A stretch of 64,000 nucleotides of DNA from Sipunculus nudus (lineage: Eukaryota; Annelida; Sipuncula; Golfingiida; Sipunculidae): NCBI GenBank assembly GCA_026874595.1, contig CM049314.1, positions 9,046,729-9,110,728 on the forward strand. Direction: 5' to 3'. Shown here piece after piece: positions 23,831-35,785 of this stretch. A model generated the notes under the pieces. That model saw only the letters and a list, made by a program, of their open reading frames with translations, ran no database searches and was not told the origin of the DNA. Numbering within the stretch: the first letter of the stretch is position 1; each line of letters starts with the position of its first letter. Both the position numbers and the translations under genes were made by a program.

Positions 23831-26800
23831 TTCTACAAGATAGGACTTACACATTTTCCAAGGGAACACAAATGCTGCAGAAACCTCTAAGTCTCAGCTT
23901 CATTATTGTTCTGAGAAAATGAATTTTAATTGAATAATCAATACTGAGGAAGTATGTTAAAATGGGTATCAAAATAACCAGCTTCCTCAGAACTTTATGT
24001 TTATTAGAAAAATAATACTATAAATAAAGATATTTTTCATCTGATTTATACTTTAAGAGGTGTAAACTATAGTAATCATGCATCCAGAAAAACATCATTT
24101 TCTCAAAATACAAAACATAAAAATAATTTAACTATATTTCACGTTGTTTATAATCACCGCCATTGATAATTATAAGAAACAGTAATTCTTTTGGAATGTT
24201 GTGTATATACAAGTACTTCAGCATCCAAATGCAATTGATAACTACTTCATAAATACAGAACAAAGGGTACTGATGTAGTGTGCCACTGACCAATTATGGT
24301 CACATAAGCATTAACCTAATATCATATTGGTTTTAGAAACAGCTAGAACAACCACGCTTTCCAGTGTAAAATATATTGCCAAAACTCAACAGCATTGATC
24401 AAAGCATATGTACTTAAAAAACAGTAATTTTCACAAGTATATGTTACATCCCCCCCCCCAGCAGACAAGCTTGCTGTACAGGCACTCTCTACAATTGACC
24501 TTTGACCTTACTGTACCCTGCCCAGGAATTGTGCATGGTGATGTCACATGAATGCTGTACAGGCTGTGCACATCAGCAGGACAAAGGCATGCAGATTCAG
24601 TTACATCTGAATCAGTGATAACATCCGGTAATAGTTAAGGAGTACCAATACACACTTTGAGTGACAAGTTCTTTGTCAAGCAGAAGGGGAATGTATCGCT
24701 GAAAATGTCTCATTGGTGAGTAATCTTGCATTACTTCAGTTATTTTTGCATATTAAACCAGTGATTGCATAAAGATGACTTAACCCATCTTGGTTTGCCC
24801 TGCAAAAACACAATCTGTGCGTTTCAAGATAACATTTCCTAATTGGTGGCCCATTTTACAAAATACAACATTTTTGGACAAAAAGCTGATGCTGTTGCCC
24901 CTGTAAAGTGACAATTTGCATGTTCTATACTACAACAGGAACTGAGCTAAGAACAAATCCTTTTCACTGGTGCTATTTGCAATTGGGTGTGGAAAAATCA
25001 AGAGTAAACAGCAGGCCCCAAATTTACATATTGATGTAATTTCTGAATGTCCCCAACCTGTGAAGAGATTATTAATCAACCTACATAAAGCTTCATCAGA
25101 TCAGCATACAAATGTTATGAGTACCACATACTACCATTTAATTTGTTGGACCTTTGGCTATTGACCATGTTCTTATTTAGCTGAACTCTTGGTCATGAAA
25201 AGAAAAAGCTTCTACACATAAAGCCCTACAAGGTAATGATGTCCTCTTCATTTTCGAAATTGACTTGAATTTTTCTGTCTTGCTAGAGTGCATAAAAGTT
25301 ATAATATGGTTAAAAATTATTATTTATATAATGCTCATAAGTTTTTCTTTCAGCCAAAGTAAACATTAAACACTGTTGATCATTGCTGATTTTACAGCCA
25401 CTGTCTCAATTTTGGTGAATGTTTTTTACGAAATTGAAGAGGGGTTTACTGTACTCAACCAAAACATTACAGCTTATCAAATATTTTTAACTATTGGGGT
25501 CTATCACACAAAAGCTCCTAAATTAAGCTTTAATTTGGTAATATGCCTTTCTACTTGTCATTTCCATATACTGTAAACACCACTTAATTTACAATTTTAA
25601 ACATAAACACACTATGTTTGATAACAATCCATAAGCCATTCATATGTAGAATTTAATCTGAATGTGACATCAGAAGGTCAAGAACACTCTTACATAGGTT
25701 ATGAGCACTTTAACTTTAATGGGCTTGGTCCTGTGACTTTTTTTTCATTTGAGGTTTCTTCTGAAATGTTCACTTTTATTAGAAAAGGCAAAGGCATAAT
25801 GATTTGGGAATTTGTTTCACTAAGGATCAGATGATTGCATCATATACTATTTTGATTCCCAAAGAGAAATCAAATTCAATTTACAGGGCAATCAAAAGTG
25901 GATTTTTTGCCCACCTTGAATAATTTCTTTTTAAATAGTAGTGCCATTTCACCTTGAAAGGTCAAGACATCATTTCGAACATTACTGACCACCAAGATAT
26001 CACTGATGTACTGTTTTAGTTAAATGATATGATGTGAGGTCCTGTTTTATGTTTATTTGTCTACTTAAATTTCAAAATAGGCATGGCTCAATGTTCATAA
26101 TTATTTAATTCCAACAACCTTTGTATCTATGATTTGTAATGGTTTCTTTACTTTTCATACAACCAGTATGAAGAAATGGTGCCGAAAGTATAAGGAAAAC
26201 CTAAATATGTCCAGCCCTTGCAAGAATTTTCTGGTAAGCATATTCAGTTTATCATATAAAGTAACATTTAAATCTTTAAGCAAATGGGCAATATTATGAT
26301 TTGTAGGGTTTTTTTTTTTATCTAATAGCTGGAGCATACAATATTTGAAGTGCAAATTTAGTGTTTAACATTTATGGTGATAGGGATATTCATATGACTG
26401 CTTACATGTTAAAATTGTTTCAACTGAGTAACCTACTTTCTGAGCCTATGAGCATCTTTAGGCCACAATGTCTATCCTGTGACCAGTATATTTGATAATC
26501 TTTAATGTTTGTATATACTCTGTATAACTAGAAAACTCTTCCTGTGTTAGTAATTGAGAAGTCCAACTGTATTTTCTTATAATCCTTAATTTTAAACAGG
26601 CATATTTCCAGAACACTTAAAACCCCTTTATAGAGAGTAGATTTACTTTCAGTGAAATCTTTTCTTTTTTTTACTTGTGTTGCCTCCAGAAAATTTAAAT
26701 GTTAAAAAGCACTACTAAGCATTAATGTCAAAAGTTTATCTTTAAACTTATTTGATTAAATAATTTATGTGAGCAGTAATGACTATATGTGTATACTTAG

Positions 26801-27190
26801 ACTGGTAACATTTGATTTTGCAGGTCAAACAGGAGGGGACTGAAAAGGATTTAGAGTGTGGCAAGGGTGTATATTTCCTTTCAGCCTTAATTCCCTAAAA
26901 TGACAACTATCTCTTATCTGACAGAACCAGGGAGTTTTAAAAATCTTATGAAAATATTATTTTCAGTTAATAAATGTGTAAATAAACATTTATTTTGGAT
27001 ATTTTGTTTTCATACTTTTTTGTTTCATGTGTTTACATCCATATGACTGAATGAAGTTGATGACCCCCAGTGTGATCGAGGCCAGCTTTAATTTCAAGGA
27101 ACTGCACAGTGAAGGAAGCTCACCACACACACAAAGACCTTAATTACTATTGTCTACCATAATTTCTTGTGGAATAAAGAAAAGAGTAAA
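23831..27190. other. Interior of the 10.6-kb segment, no firm gene
   Basis: AT-rich sequence with no convincing transposase. Possible host-derived traces are a perfect DR1 nuclear-receptor motif (24496-24508) and, 200 bp later, a small ATG with a good splice donor (CATTG followed by GTGAGT at 24716). I could not chain further exons to it. A C homopolymer lies at about 24450-24459. Confidence 0.35.
24496..24508 (-). promoter_or_regulatory. Perfect DR1 nuclear-receptor half-site pair
   Basis: TGACCTTTGACCT, read on the minus strand as AGGTCAAAGGTCA, is the exact direct-repeat-1 consensus bound by HNF4/RXR-type receptors. One exact 13-mer in 64 kb is unlikely but possible by chance. A TGATGTCAC motif (CRE-like) lies about 40 bp downstream. 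Function is inferred only. Confidence 0.35.
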
Positions 27191-27198
27191 CACCGTTC

Positions 27199-27911
27199 AA
27201 AACAGAACAACAAGGTCCTGATGAAGTGCCCCCAATCATCCTTCGGGAATGCCACAAAGAACTGGTTTATCCACTATGGAAATTTTTTACCTTGTCAATG
27301 GAAAAAGGGCAACTTCCCTCACTATGGAAAAAGGCTAACGTATCACCAATCTATAAAAATGGAGAAAAAAATATGCCAATTAATTACAGACCTATATCAC
27401 TGACATCCTGTATTTGCAAACTTTTTGAAAAAATAATCTTTGCCCAAATGTACAACTTTTTAAAAGAGAATAACATAATAAGCCCATATCGGTCTGGCTT
27501 TATCCCAGGAGACTCGACAGTATACCAACTGTCTGACCTATACAATTCAATCTGCCAAGACATTGATAAAGGCAAGGAAGTACAGGCTGTATTCCTAGAT
27601 ATGAGTAAAGCTTTTGACAAGGTCTGGTCTGAAGGCCTCCTCACCAAATTGTCATCAGTTGGAATTAAAGGAAAATTACTTCGGTGGTTAGCACAGTATT
27701 TAAAAAATAGGAAACAAAGAGTAATAATTGAAAATGAACTTTCTGATTGGGGATCCGTCATGCAGGAGTACCCCAAGGGTACATACTGGGACCCCAATTA
27801 TTTTTAATATTCATCAACGACATCACAGAAAACATAGTGAGCAATATTAGATCATTCGCTGATGATACTATGTTATATCTCACCATAGAAAATCCATCAT
27901 TAGCAGAAACA
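27199..27911 (+). pseudogene. LINE reverse transcriptase, N-terminal part (broken)
   Basis: Remnant of a non-LTR retrotransposon polymerase, which would copy its own RNA at a nicked target. The frame opens near GPDEVPPI (27211) and carries the standard RT blocks in order: INYRPISLT (about 27380), FLDMSKAFDKVW (about 27592), GVPQG..LGP.LF (27768-27800) and the catalytic FADDT (about 27855). One missing base near 27762 shifts the frame between SDWGSVM and AGVPQG. The endonuclease and any ORF1 are absent, so the copy is 5' truncated near 27.2 kb. The reading stops at ...NPSLAET (27911), where a 4.2-kb element is inserted, and resumes at 32144. The block order and wording fit the Jockey/CR1 superfamily; the clade is not certain. 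Confidence 0.9.
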
Positions 27912-30900
27912 AGTGACCCATGGGTCATGACGCTCAGCTGACTGGGAAGAGATTTGCAGAAGGAAATTTTATCATCTGAATGGTAGTATATACCCATTCA
28001 ACTGAAGCATCAAACAGATTAAAGAATAAGCCAAGATTGTATCTGAATTTATATATCTCAAAATATGGGAAAAAATGCGTAAACTTTAAAAAAATACAGG
28101 TGGTTCCACCAGTCTGCAGAAACTAATAAAAACACTTAATGGTCAACATCCATGCAAAGAATCATAGTGATTTCTGCATTAATTGTTCAGATACTTCAGC
28201 TTTTGAATCAAATTTTCCATTATTCTGAGGGATACTTCGGAGTCCTATAGCGTGAAGGATATGGGTAACAGAGACCTAATTTCAGATTTCCAAAGACACT
28301 CTCACGGGCCTCCTTGCATGACAAGAATGAAGATTCTAGGTCCAGTTGTTACAATTTGTGCCATGTTAACAGATGACAGCATCCTTAAAGGTCTCAAAAA
28401 TAGAAAAAAAAATTCAAAAAAATTTAATAAAATATAGGTTGCACCATAAGTCTGAAGAAACTGATGAAACACTCCATAATCAATATGCATGTAAAGAATC
28501 ATGGTGACCTCTGCATTAGTTGGTCAATTACTTCAGCTTTTGTATCAAATTGTCCATTATTCTGAGGGATACTTCGGAGTCCTATAGCTTGAAGGATATG
28601 GGAAACAGAGAACTAATTTAAGGTTTCCACAGACACTTTTCATGGGCCTCCTTGCATGACAAGAATGAAGATTCTAGGTCCAGTTGTTACAATTTGTACC
28701 CTGTTGACACATAACCACATCCTTAAAGGTCTTAAAAATAGAGAAAAAAATTGTAAAAATGTGTAACAAGCCCCATAGCTTGAAGAATATAGGTAACAGA
28801 GACCTAATTCCAGGTTTCTAGGGAGTCTGCAGAAACTGATGAAACATCTCATGATCTCTTTGTATGAAATTTTTGACTATTCTGGGGGGTACTTTGGGGC
28901 CCTACAGCATGAAGGCTATGGGTAACAGAGACCTAATTTCAGGTTTCCATGGAGACTTTTCAGTGTGTCAAGAATGAAGATTCTAGGTCCAGTTGTTATG
29001 ATTTGTGCCCTGTTAACAGATGTTCATATCTTTAAAGGTCTCAAAAATAGTGAAAAAAATTTGTAAAGAATCGAAAAATACAGGTGGCGCCACCAGTCTG
29101 CAGAAACCTATGCAACACTCCATGATCAATATCCATGCAAAGAACCATGGTAATCAATGCATTAGTTGTTCAGATATTTCAGTTTTTGTATCAAATTTTC
29201 AATATTCAGCGGGGGTACTTCAGAGCCCCATAGCTTGAAGAATCTGGGTAACAGAGACCTAATTCCAGGTTTCAAAGGAGACTTTTCATGGGCCTCCCCC
29301 AATGTCAAAAATGAAGATTCTAGGTCCAGTTGTTATGATTTGTGCCCTGTTAACAGATGACTGCATCTTTTAAGGTCTCAAAAATAGAGAAAAAAATCGT
29401 AAAAAATCGAAAAAATACAGATGGCGTCCGCAGTCTGCAGAAACTGATGAAACATCTCATGATTAATATGTATGCCAAAAATCATGACCATCAGTGATGT
29501 AGTTAATGAGATATTGAAGTTTTTGTATGAAATTTTTCACTATTCTGGGGGGTACTTTGGGGCCTCATAGCTCAAAGGATATGGGTAACAGAGACCTAAT
29601 TTTTGGTTTCCATGGAGACTTTTCATAGGTCTCTCAGAATATCAAGAATAAAGCTTCTAGATCCAGTCTTAACGATTTGTGCCCTGTTAACAGATGTCCA
29701 CATTTTTAAAGGTCTCAAAAATAGAGAAAAAAATTCGTAAAAAATCGAAAAATATAGGTTGTGCCACCAGTCTGCAGAAACTGATGAAACAACGCATGAT
29801 TAATATGTATGCCAAAAATCATGACCATCAGTGATGTAGTTAATGAGATATTGAAGTTTTTGTATGAAATTTTTCACTATTCTTGGGAGTACTTTAGGGC
29901 CCCATAGCTTGAAGGATATGGGTAATAGAGACCTAATTTCTAGTTTCCATGGAGACTTTTCATAGGTCTCTCAGAATGTCAGGAATGAAGATTCTAGGTC
30001 CAGTCTTTACGATTTGTGCCCTGTTAACAGATGTCCACATTTTTAAAGGTCTCAAAAATAGAGAAAAAAATCGTAAAAAATCGAAAAAATACAGATGGCG
30101 TCCGCAGTCTGCAGAAACTGATGAAACATCTCATGATTAATATGTATGCCAAAAATCATGACCATCAGTGATGTAGTTAATGAGATATTGAAGTTTTTGT
30201 ATGAAATTTTTCACTATTCTGGGGGGTACTTTGGGGCCTCATAGCTCAAAGGATATGGGTAACAGAGACCTAATTTTTGGTTTCCATGGAGACTTTTCAT
30301 AGGTCTCTCAGAATATCAAGAATAAAGCTTCTAGATCCAGTCTTAACGATTTGTGCCCTGTTAACAGATGTCCACATTTTTAAAAGGTCTCAAAAATAGA
30401 GAAAAAAATTCGTAAAAAATCGAAAAATATAGGTTGTGCCACCAGTCTGCAGAAACTGATGAAACAACGCATGATTAATATGTATGCCAAAAATCATGAC
30501 CATCAGTGATGTAGTTAATGAGATATTGAAGTTTTTGTATGAAATTTTTCACTATTCTTGGGAGTACTTTGGGGCCCCATAGCTTGAAGGATATGGGTAA
30601 TAGAGACCTAATTTCTAGTTTCCATGGAGACTTTTCATAGGTCTCTCAGAATGTCAGGAATGAAGATTCTAGGTCCGGTCTTTACGATTTGTGCCCTGTT
30701 AACAGTTGTTCACATTTTTAAAGGTCTCAAAAATAGAGAAAAAAATTCGTAAAAAATCGAAAAATACAGGTGGCGCCACCAGTCTGCAGGAACTGATGAA
30801 ACATCTCATGATTAATAGGTATGCCAAAAATCATGACCATCAGTGATGTAGTTAATGAGATATTGAAGTTTTTGTATGAAATTTTTCACTATCCTGGGGG

Positions 30901-32143
30901 GTACTTTGCGGCCTCATAGCTCAAAGGATATGGGTAACAGAGACCTAATTTTTGGTTTCCATGGAGACTTTTCATAGGTCTCTCAGAATATCAAGAATAA
31001 AGCTTCTAGATCCAGTCTTAACGATTTGTGCCCTGTTAACAGATGTCCACATTTTTAAAGGTCTCAAAAAAAGAGAAAAAAATTCGTAAAAAATCGAAAA
31101 ATATAGGTTGCGCCACCAGTCTGCAGAAACTGATGAAACATCGCATGATTAATATGTATGCCACAAATCATGACCATCAGTGATGTAGTTAATGAGATAT
31201 TGAAGTTTTTGTATGAAATTTTTCACTATTCTGGGGGGTACTTTGGGGCCTCATAGCTCGAAGGATATGGGAAACAGAGACCTAATTTTTGGTTTCCATG
31301 GAGACTTTTCATAGGTCTCTCAGAATATCAAGAATAAAGCTTCTAGATCCAGTCTTAACGATTTGTGCCCTGTTAACAGATGTCCACATTTTTAAAGACC
31401 TCAAAAACAGAGAAAACAATTAGAAAAGAATCGAAAAATACAGGTGGCGCCACCAGTCTGCAGGAACTGATGAAACATCTCATGATCAATATGTATGCCA
31501 AAAATCATGACCATCAGTGATGTAGTTAATGAGATATTGAAGTTTTGTATGAAATTTTTCACTATTCTAGGGGGTACTTTGGGGCCCCATAGCTCAAAGG
31601 ATTTGGGTAACAGAGACCTAATTTCTGGTTTCCATGGAGACTTTTCATAGGTCTCTCACTGTGTCAAGAATGAAGATTCTAGGTCCAGTCTTTACGATTT
31701 GTGCCCTGTTAACAGTTGTTCACATTTTTAAAGGTCTCAAAAATAGAGAAAAAAATTCGTAAAAAATAAAAAAATACAGGTGGCGCCACCAATCTGCAGG
31801 AACTGATGAAACATCTCATGATAAATATGTATGCCAAAAATCATGACCATCAGTGATGTAGTTAATGAGATATTAAAGTTTTTGTATGAAAATTTTGACT
31901 ATTCTGGGGGGTACTTTGGGGCCCAATAGCTCGAAGGATATGGGTAACAGAGACCTAATTTCTGGTTTCCAAGGAGATTTTTCATTGACCTCTCAGAATG
32001 TAAAGTTACAAGATTCTAAGTCCAGCGGTTACGATTTGTGCCAGGTTAACGGACAGACGGACAGACGGACAGACAGACAGACGGACGACGGACAAAGAGT
32101 GATCGCTATAGCTCAGCATGACTGAAAGTCAGCTGAGCTAAAA
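27912..32143 (+). mobile_element. Hairpin-ended element inserted in the LINE
   Basis: Begins AAGTGACCCATGGGTCATGA then CGCTCAGCTGA, and ends GGACAGACGGACAGACGG-type repeats, GCTCAGCATGACTGAAAGTCAGCTGAGC and TAAAA. Joining the flanks gives codons ACA-ATA-TTA and restores the expected NP..A..(T/I)LN.DL spacing of this part of a LINE polymerase, with no target duplication left. That fits insertion between A and T by a rolling-circle Helitron-like mechanism, with ends uncertain by 1-2 bases. The body is an array of 337-bp units. No helicase or Rep protein is encoded, so it is non-autonomous. Confidence 0.8.
28090..32000 (+). repeat. Tandem array of about 337-bp units, about 11.5 copies
   Basis: The landmark CTGCAGAAACTGATGAAAC recurs near 28120, 28453, 28830, 29099, 29437, 29774, 30111, 30449, 30785, 31122, 31459 and 31797. 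Spacing is 336-338 bp in the younger right-hand part; the left-hand units are more diverged and include one long and one short unit. Units 29.4-30.1 and 30.1-30.8 kb are near copies at about 675-bp distance, showing a dimeric higher-order unit. Each unit contains TGAGATATTGAAGTTTTTGT and GTAACAGAGACCTAATTT. Short open frames are not coding. Confidence 0.95.
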
Positions 32144-33239
32144 ATATTAAACAATGACTTGGATAAAATATTTAAATGGTCCACAAAGTGGTTAGTCACT
32201 TTTAACGCAAAGAAAACCAAATCCTTAATATTTTCATCTAAATCATCTAAAACTTCTCACCCAGACCTATATTTAAATGGCATTAAAATAGATAAATTTA
32301 CCAGTCACAAACATCTAGGATTAACATTCAGAAAGGACTGTAAATGGAATGATCACATAGAAAATATAAAAGCCAAAGCAAACTCTAAAGTATTAATACT
32401 AAGCAAACTGAAATATATGCTTGATAGGAAGACTCTTGAAAACATATACTTAACTTATATAAGGCCAATATTGGAATATAGCAATGTTGTGTGGTGTAAC
32501 TGCACACAAGAGCAAAGTGATACATTGGAGGCAGTGCAGCTACAAGCTGCCGGGATTGTGACAGGCTGTGACAGAGGAACTAGCCATGCCAAACTATACA
32601 AAGAAACAGGCTGGCCCCAATTAAAAAAACGTAGGGAAAACTCTGTGGTCATCCAACTACACAAAATGTTAAAACAAGAAACTCCAAAGTACCTTTACCT
32701 TCTATTACCTCCACCAAGAAACTATACCTTTAATACAAGGTCAAGTGCTCTACTCAATATACAAAACATTTTACTCTAGAACAGAGCTGTACTACAACTC
32801 ATTCCTACCAAAATCTATACGACTATGGAACAAACTAGATGATAGACTTAAACACTGCCAGACCAGTAAATTGCTAAAAAATAATATATCAAGAGAAATT
32901 GCTAAAAACAAACCCCCTAAATATCATAAATCAGGATCAAGAAGAGCCCAGATAATTCACACACAGCTAAGAACACAGTGCAGTAATCTAAACCATGATT
33001 TATATAGAAGACACTTATCAAACGATTCAAAATGCCAATGTGGATTCGAAACAGAAAACGCAGAACATTACCTACTGCAGTGTCACCTCCATGTCAACTC
33101 TAGAAGTAAACATCTCCCCCTAAATATACCTGTAGAAGAACTTCTTTATGGAAATCCCTATGCAAGCCACATCAGAAATGAAGAAATTTTTGAAGCAGTA
33201 TCTTCATACATAGAAGACACAAAAAGGTTCAAAATATAA
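32144..33239 (+). pseudogene. LINE polymerase, C-terminal part (broken)
   Basis: Continuation of the interrupted reverse transcriptase. LNNDLDKI and WSTKWLVTFN..KTKSL (about 32147-32230) are the thumb-side blocks, followed by the long C-terminal region typical of Jockey/CR1-type polymerases. A frameshift near 32760 moves the reading to a second frame (FYSRTELYYNSFLP...RLWNKLDD), which ends at TAA 33237-33239. Near the end, CQCGFETENAEHYLLQC makes a Cys-x-Cys-x7-His-x4-Cys zinc-knuckle-like motif common in this group. With the insertion and two frameshifts it is inactive. Confidence 0.9.
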
Positions 33240-33650
33240 TATTCCCCACCATATTTTCCCCTAAAAGTGATATTCATAATTCAGTCATAAAATTAGTCCT
33301 AATATACTAGGACCTGAAACAAAAATGAAACAAAAACAATTTTAAATACTTGTCTTCCAAATAATTAATTAAATTTAAAAAAAAGAACAAATGAACAATT
33401 TCTTCCATTCTTACTAAGAAAATTTACAACTTGCCTTTACTTACCCAACATCCATACCACCCTACCTCACCTAAACTCACTCACATCCAAACACTCTGAA
33501 TACTGCCATCGTATATTGTTAATGGAAACATTCGGGAGAGAGTCGAGGTAAGCTTTAAGTAGCTTGCACTTAATCCCACTGATGCTTGTATTATGTGATT
33601 TATATGTGCATATTCAGTATCAATAAAATATCTAAAACAAAAACAGACAT
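33240..33650 (+). other. LINE 3' untranslated region
   Basis: Follows the LINE stop without a break and is A-rich. It ends near AATAAAATATCTAAAACAAA (33622-33641), which may be the retrotransposon 3' end. No simple tail repeat is visible. Confidence 0.5.
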
Positions 33651-33689
33651 AATTGAGCTACTGACAAACAGCACAGAAGGTGCATACAC

Positions 33690-34080
33690 TGGACTTATAT
33701 GTGAGTTATATGTCACTTATAAGGGACATATATGGCACTTATAAGGCACATATATGGCACATATATGGGAGTTATAAGGCACATATATGGGATTAATAAG
33801 ACACATATATGGGACATATATGGGAGTTATAGGGGACATATATGGGACATATATGGGAGTTATAGGGGACCTATATGTGGAAGCCTTATAAGTGACATAT
33901 AAGGCCCATATATGTTACATATAAGGCTCCTATCCAATTTGCATATCAAATCCATATACCAGACATATATGTGACATATATGGGTGCTATAAGGTTGGAC
34001 ATAAGGGACATATATGGCACATATATGTACCTTATATGTGCCATATAACTTTCACATATATGGCACTTATAAAAATTTTC
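33690..34080. repeat. Right subterminal array of CATATATGG/CTTATAAGG motifs
   Basis: Dozens of ACATATATGG, TTATAAGGCACATATATGG and GGGAGTTATAGGGGAC variants are packed into 390 bp in both orientations. They mirror the left subterminal array and run directly into the AAAATTTTCGGTAAGGG terminus. Confidence 0.8.
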
Positions 34081-34090
34081 GGTAAGGGTT

Positions 34091-34106
34091 ATAGTCAGCT
34101 AAAAAT
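34091..34106 (+). mobile_element. Right end of split copy C
   Basis: ATAGTCAGCTAAAAAT is the other half of the hairpin interrupted at 23474. Five bases (GAGCT) of the outer arm are missing compared with intact copies. Confidence 0.7.
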
Positions 34107-34975
34107 TGAATGGACCCCAAGTCCGTTATCAAAGATGACAAAGCAGTGTTTTAAATGTATGTCTCAGGAGAGGCATTATACATGGCTATGCCTTGTTTCC
34201 CAATCCTAATTGATACATTCAATAAAAATACTTTTCAAGAAACATTATGGAGAGAACCAAACTTGAGACAACAGATGAAGAGTACCCTAGCTTCTGTGGC
34301 ATCTATGTACATTTGAATGTGATGACATTTTTTATTCCACTGCATTGGACATCTTGAGGGTGGACAAAGAAGTGGTTAACTTTACAATACCGGTATTAGA
34401 AGGATGCATGGCCTATGTTCCTCAGGCATGTCCATAACTGATAATACCATGTCCTTGTCCCTGTACTCTCTTCTGGTTACTGATACGCTAAGGCCCCATA
34501 TATGAAGTAACTTTGAGCAAAGGAAGACCATGCAAATATTTAAAAAATACTAAAAAAGATGTAGCTTATCTTTTTGAAAATACTATTTTCTTTCATGAAT
34601 ATGGATTGTAACCACAAGGAATCAAGAAGCTATGTGTTACCGTCAATGCTGCTGCACCTCATAACTAAATCATACTGGTCTTCTCTAGCATTCCCCAGCA
34701 GTGATCTGACATTCTGGCAACATTAGAATCTGAAATGGGAGAGACAACTAAGTAATCAAGTAAAGATTATAACTCAAATTATATTAAAAGTCAGAGGAAC
34801 TACTTTCAACAATTTGATTATTATTTTATTGTTTTGATTTTAATAATAATTCATTCTGAAGCTTCATTACAGGTGAAAAAAGGTAACATTTTATATTTAT
34901 GTTTATATATGGTTATAGATATAAAGTTGCGGATCCAGTTATTCAAAATCGGGGGTGAGGGGGCGTTTTGTTTAA
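34107..34975. other. AT-rich stretch, no gene seen
   Basis: Nothing recognised apart from general AT-richness. Confidence 0.4.
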
Positions 34976-34984
34976 TATATACAC

Positions 34985-35031
<47 letters not shown>

Positions 35032-35033
35032 TG

Positions 35034-35066
<33 letters not shown>

Positions 35067-35097
35067 ATATGTAAAAGTATATGTATATATATATATA
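34976..35097. repeat. (TA)n microsatellite, compound
   Basis: Three TA runs (34987-35030, 35040-35065 and 35080-35097) are separated by short variants. The translated Ile-Tyr runs are artefacts. Confidence 0.95.
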
Positions 35098-35467
35098 TTT
35101 TCAGGCTATGAAAATTATAAATATTTGTTTTTATTAAAGGTCTGATTCTGCACTTAGGCAACCATTAAAAAACGAGAAGCTTATTCCCAATCATGGACAG
35201 GATTATACAAACTGAAGCATACTATTATAAGATGAAAACACTATATTACAGGTATATTTAAAAAGATTTGTTTGCATTACAGCCCTGTAGCTAGATGTTA
35301 TGATACTGGCAAAGAGCAGACTGTTCACTGAATTCAACCAAACTTGACTGAAAATTGACTAAAATTAACTAAAACTGACTGAAATTGACCGAAAGTGATC
35401 ATTGACCTTAATTTCATCAAATGCACTGTTGCATAGTTAATCATTACTAATTTTGATTTGTTCTGAC

Positions 35468-35497
35468 GAATATTGATACGTACAAGTATCAATATTC
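35468..35497. other. Perfect 12-bp inverted repeat
   Basis: GAATATTGATAC and GTATCAATATTC are separated by six bases (GTACAA). It could extrude as a hairpin. No gene is adjacent. Confidence 0.8.
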
Positions 35498-35759
35498 TTC
35501 AAAAGACCAATTTATGAGAGCATTAAAATTAGGCGAGAAACTGAAAGGGTAGGGGTTTTAGGTTTTCTTTCACAGAGACTATTTTAAAAAATCAATCATT
35601 TTTATTCTTATGTTTCTTCAGACAGATAATGTCAATTTTATTTTAAATTTAATATTGTAAAATAAATTATAAGTGTTTGTGGAGTCTATAAATGTGTTCA
35701 GATAATGGCTAAATGTCCAATGTATAGATTATTTGCATTTGACAGGTTTCTCTCAAATT

Positions 35760-35785
35760 AATATATATGTGTGTGTGTGTGTGTG
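35760..35785. repeat. (AT)n(GT)n microsatellite
   Basis: ATATATGTGTGTGTGTGTGT run. Confidence 0.9.

Larger units (their letters stand above)
23475..34088. mobile_element. 10.6-kb insertion with CCCTTAC inverted termini
   Basis: The left end is CCCTTACGAAAATG and the right end is the inverse of CCCTTACCGAAAATTT. TT lies immediately outside each end (23473-23474, 34089-34090), consistent with a 2-bp target duplication. The flanking DNA is the two halves of one terminal hairpin, so everything between is a single insertion or grew from one. Both ends carry arrays of short palindromic motifs (23.49-23.83 and 33.69-34.08 kb). The interior holds a truncated LINE and a second hairpin-ended element. 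No transposase was recognised, so it would be non-autonomous. A chance pair of solo elements is less likely, given the split hairpin. Confidence 0.7.

Noticed and set aside
26155-26355. Minus-strand frame with an NHNIAHLLKDL stretch suggestive of a HEPN domain
   Set aside because: The match is short and in AT-rich DNA, has a poly-A-encoded Lys run, and lacks a start, splice context and neighbouring exons. A profile search would be needed to revive it.
34834-35161. Ile-Tyr repeat proteins on both strands
   Set aside because: Translation of (TA)n microsatellites.
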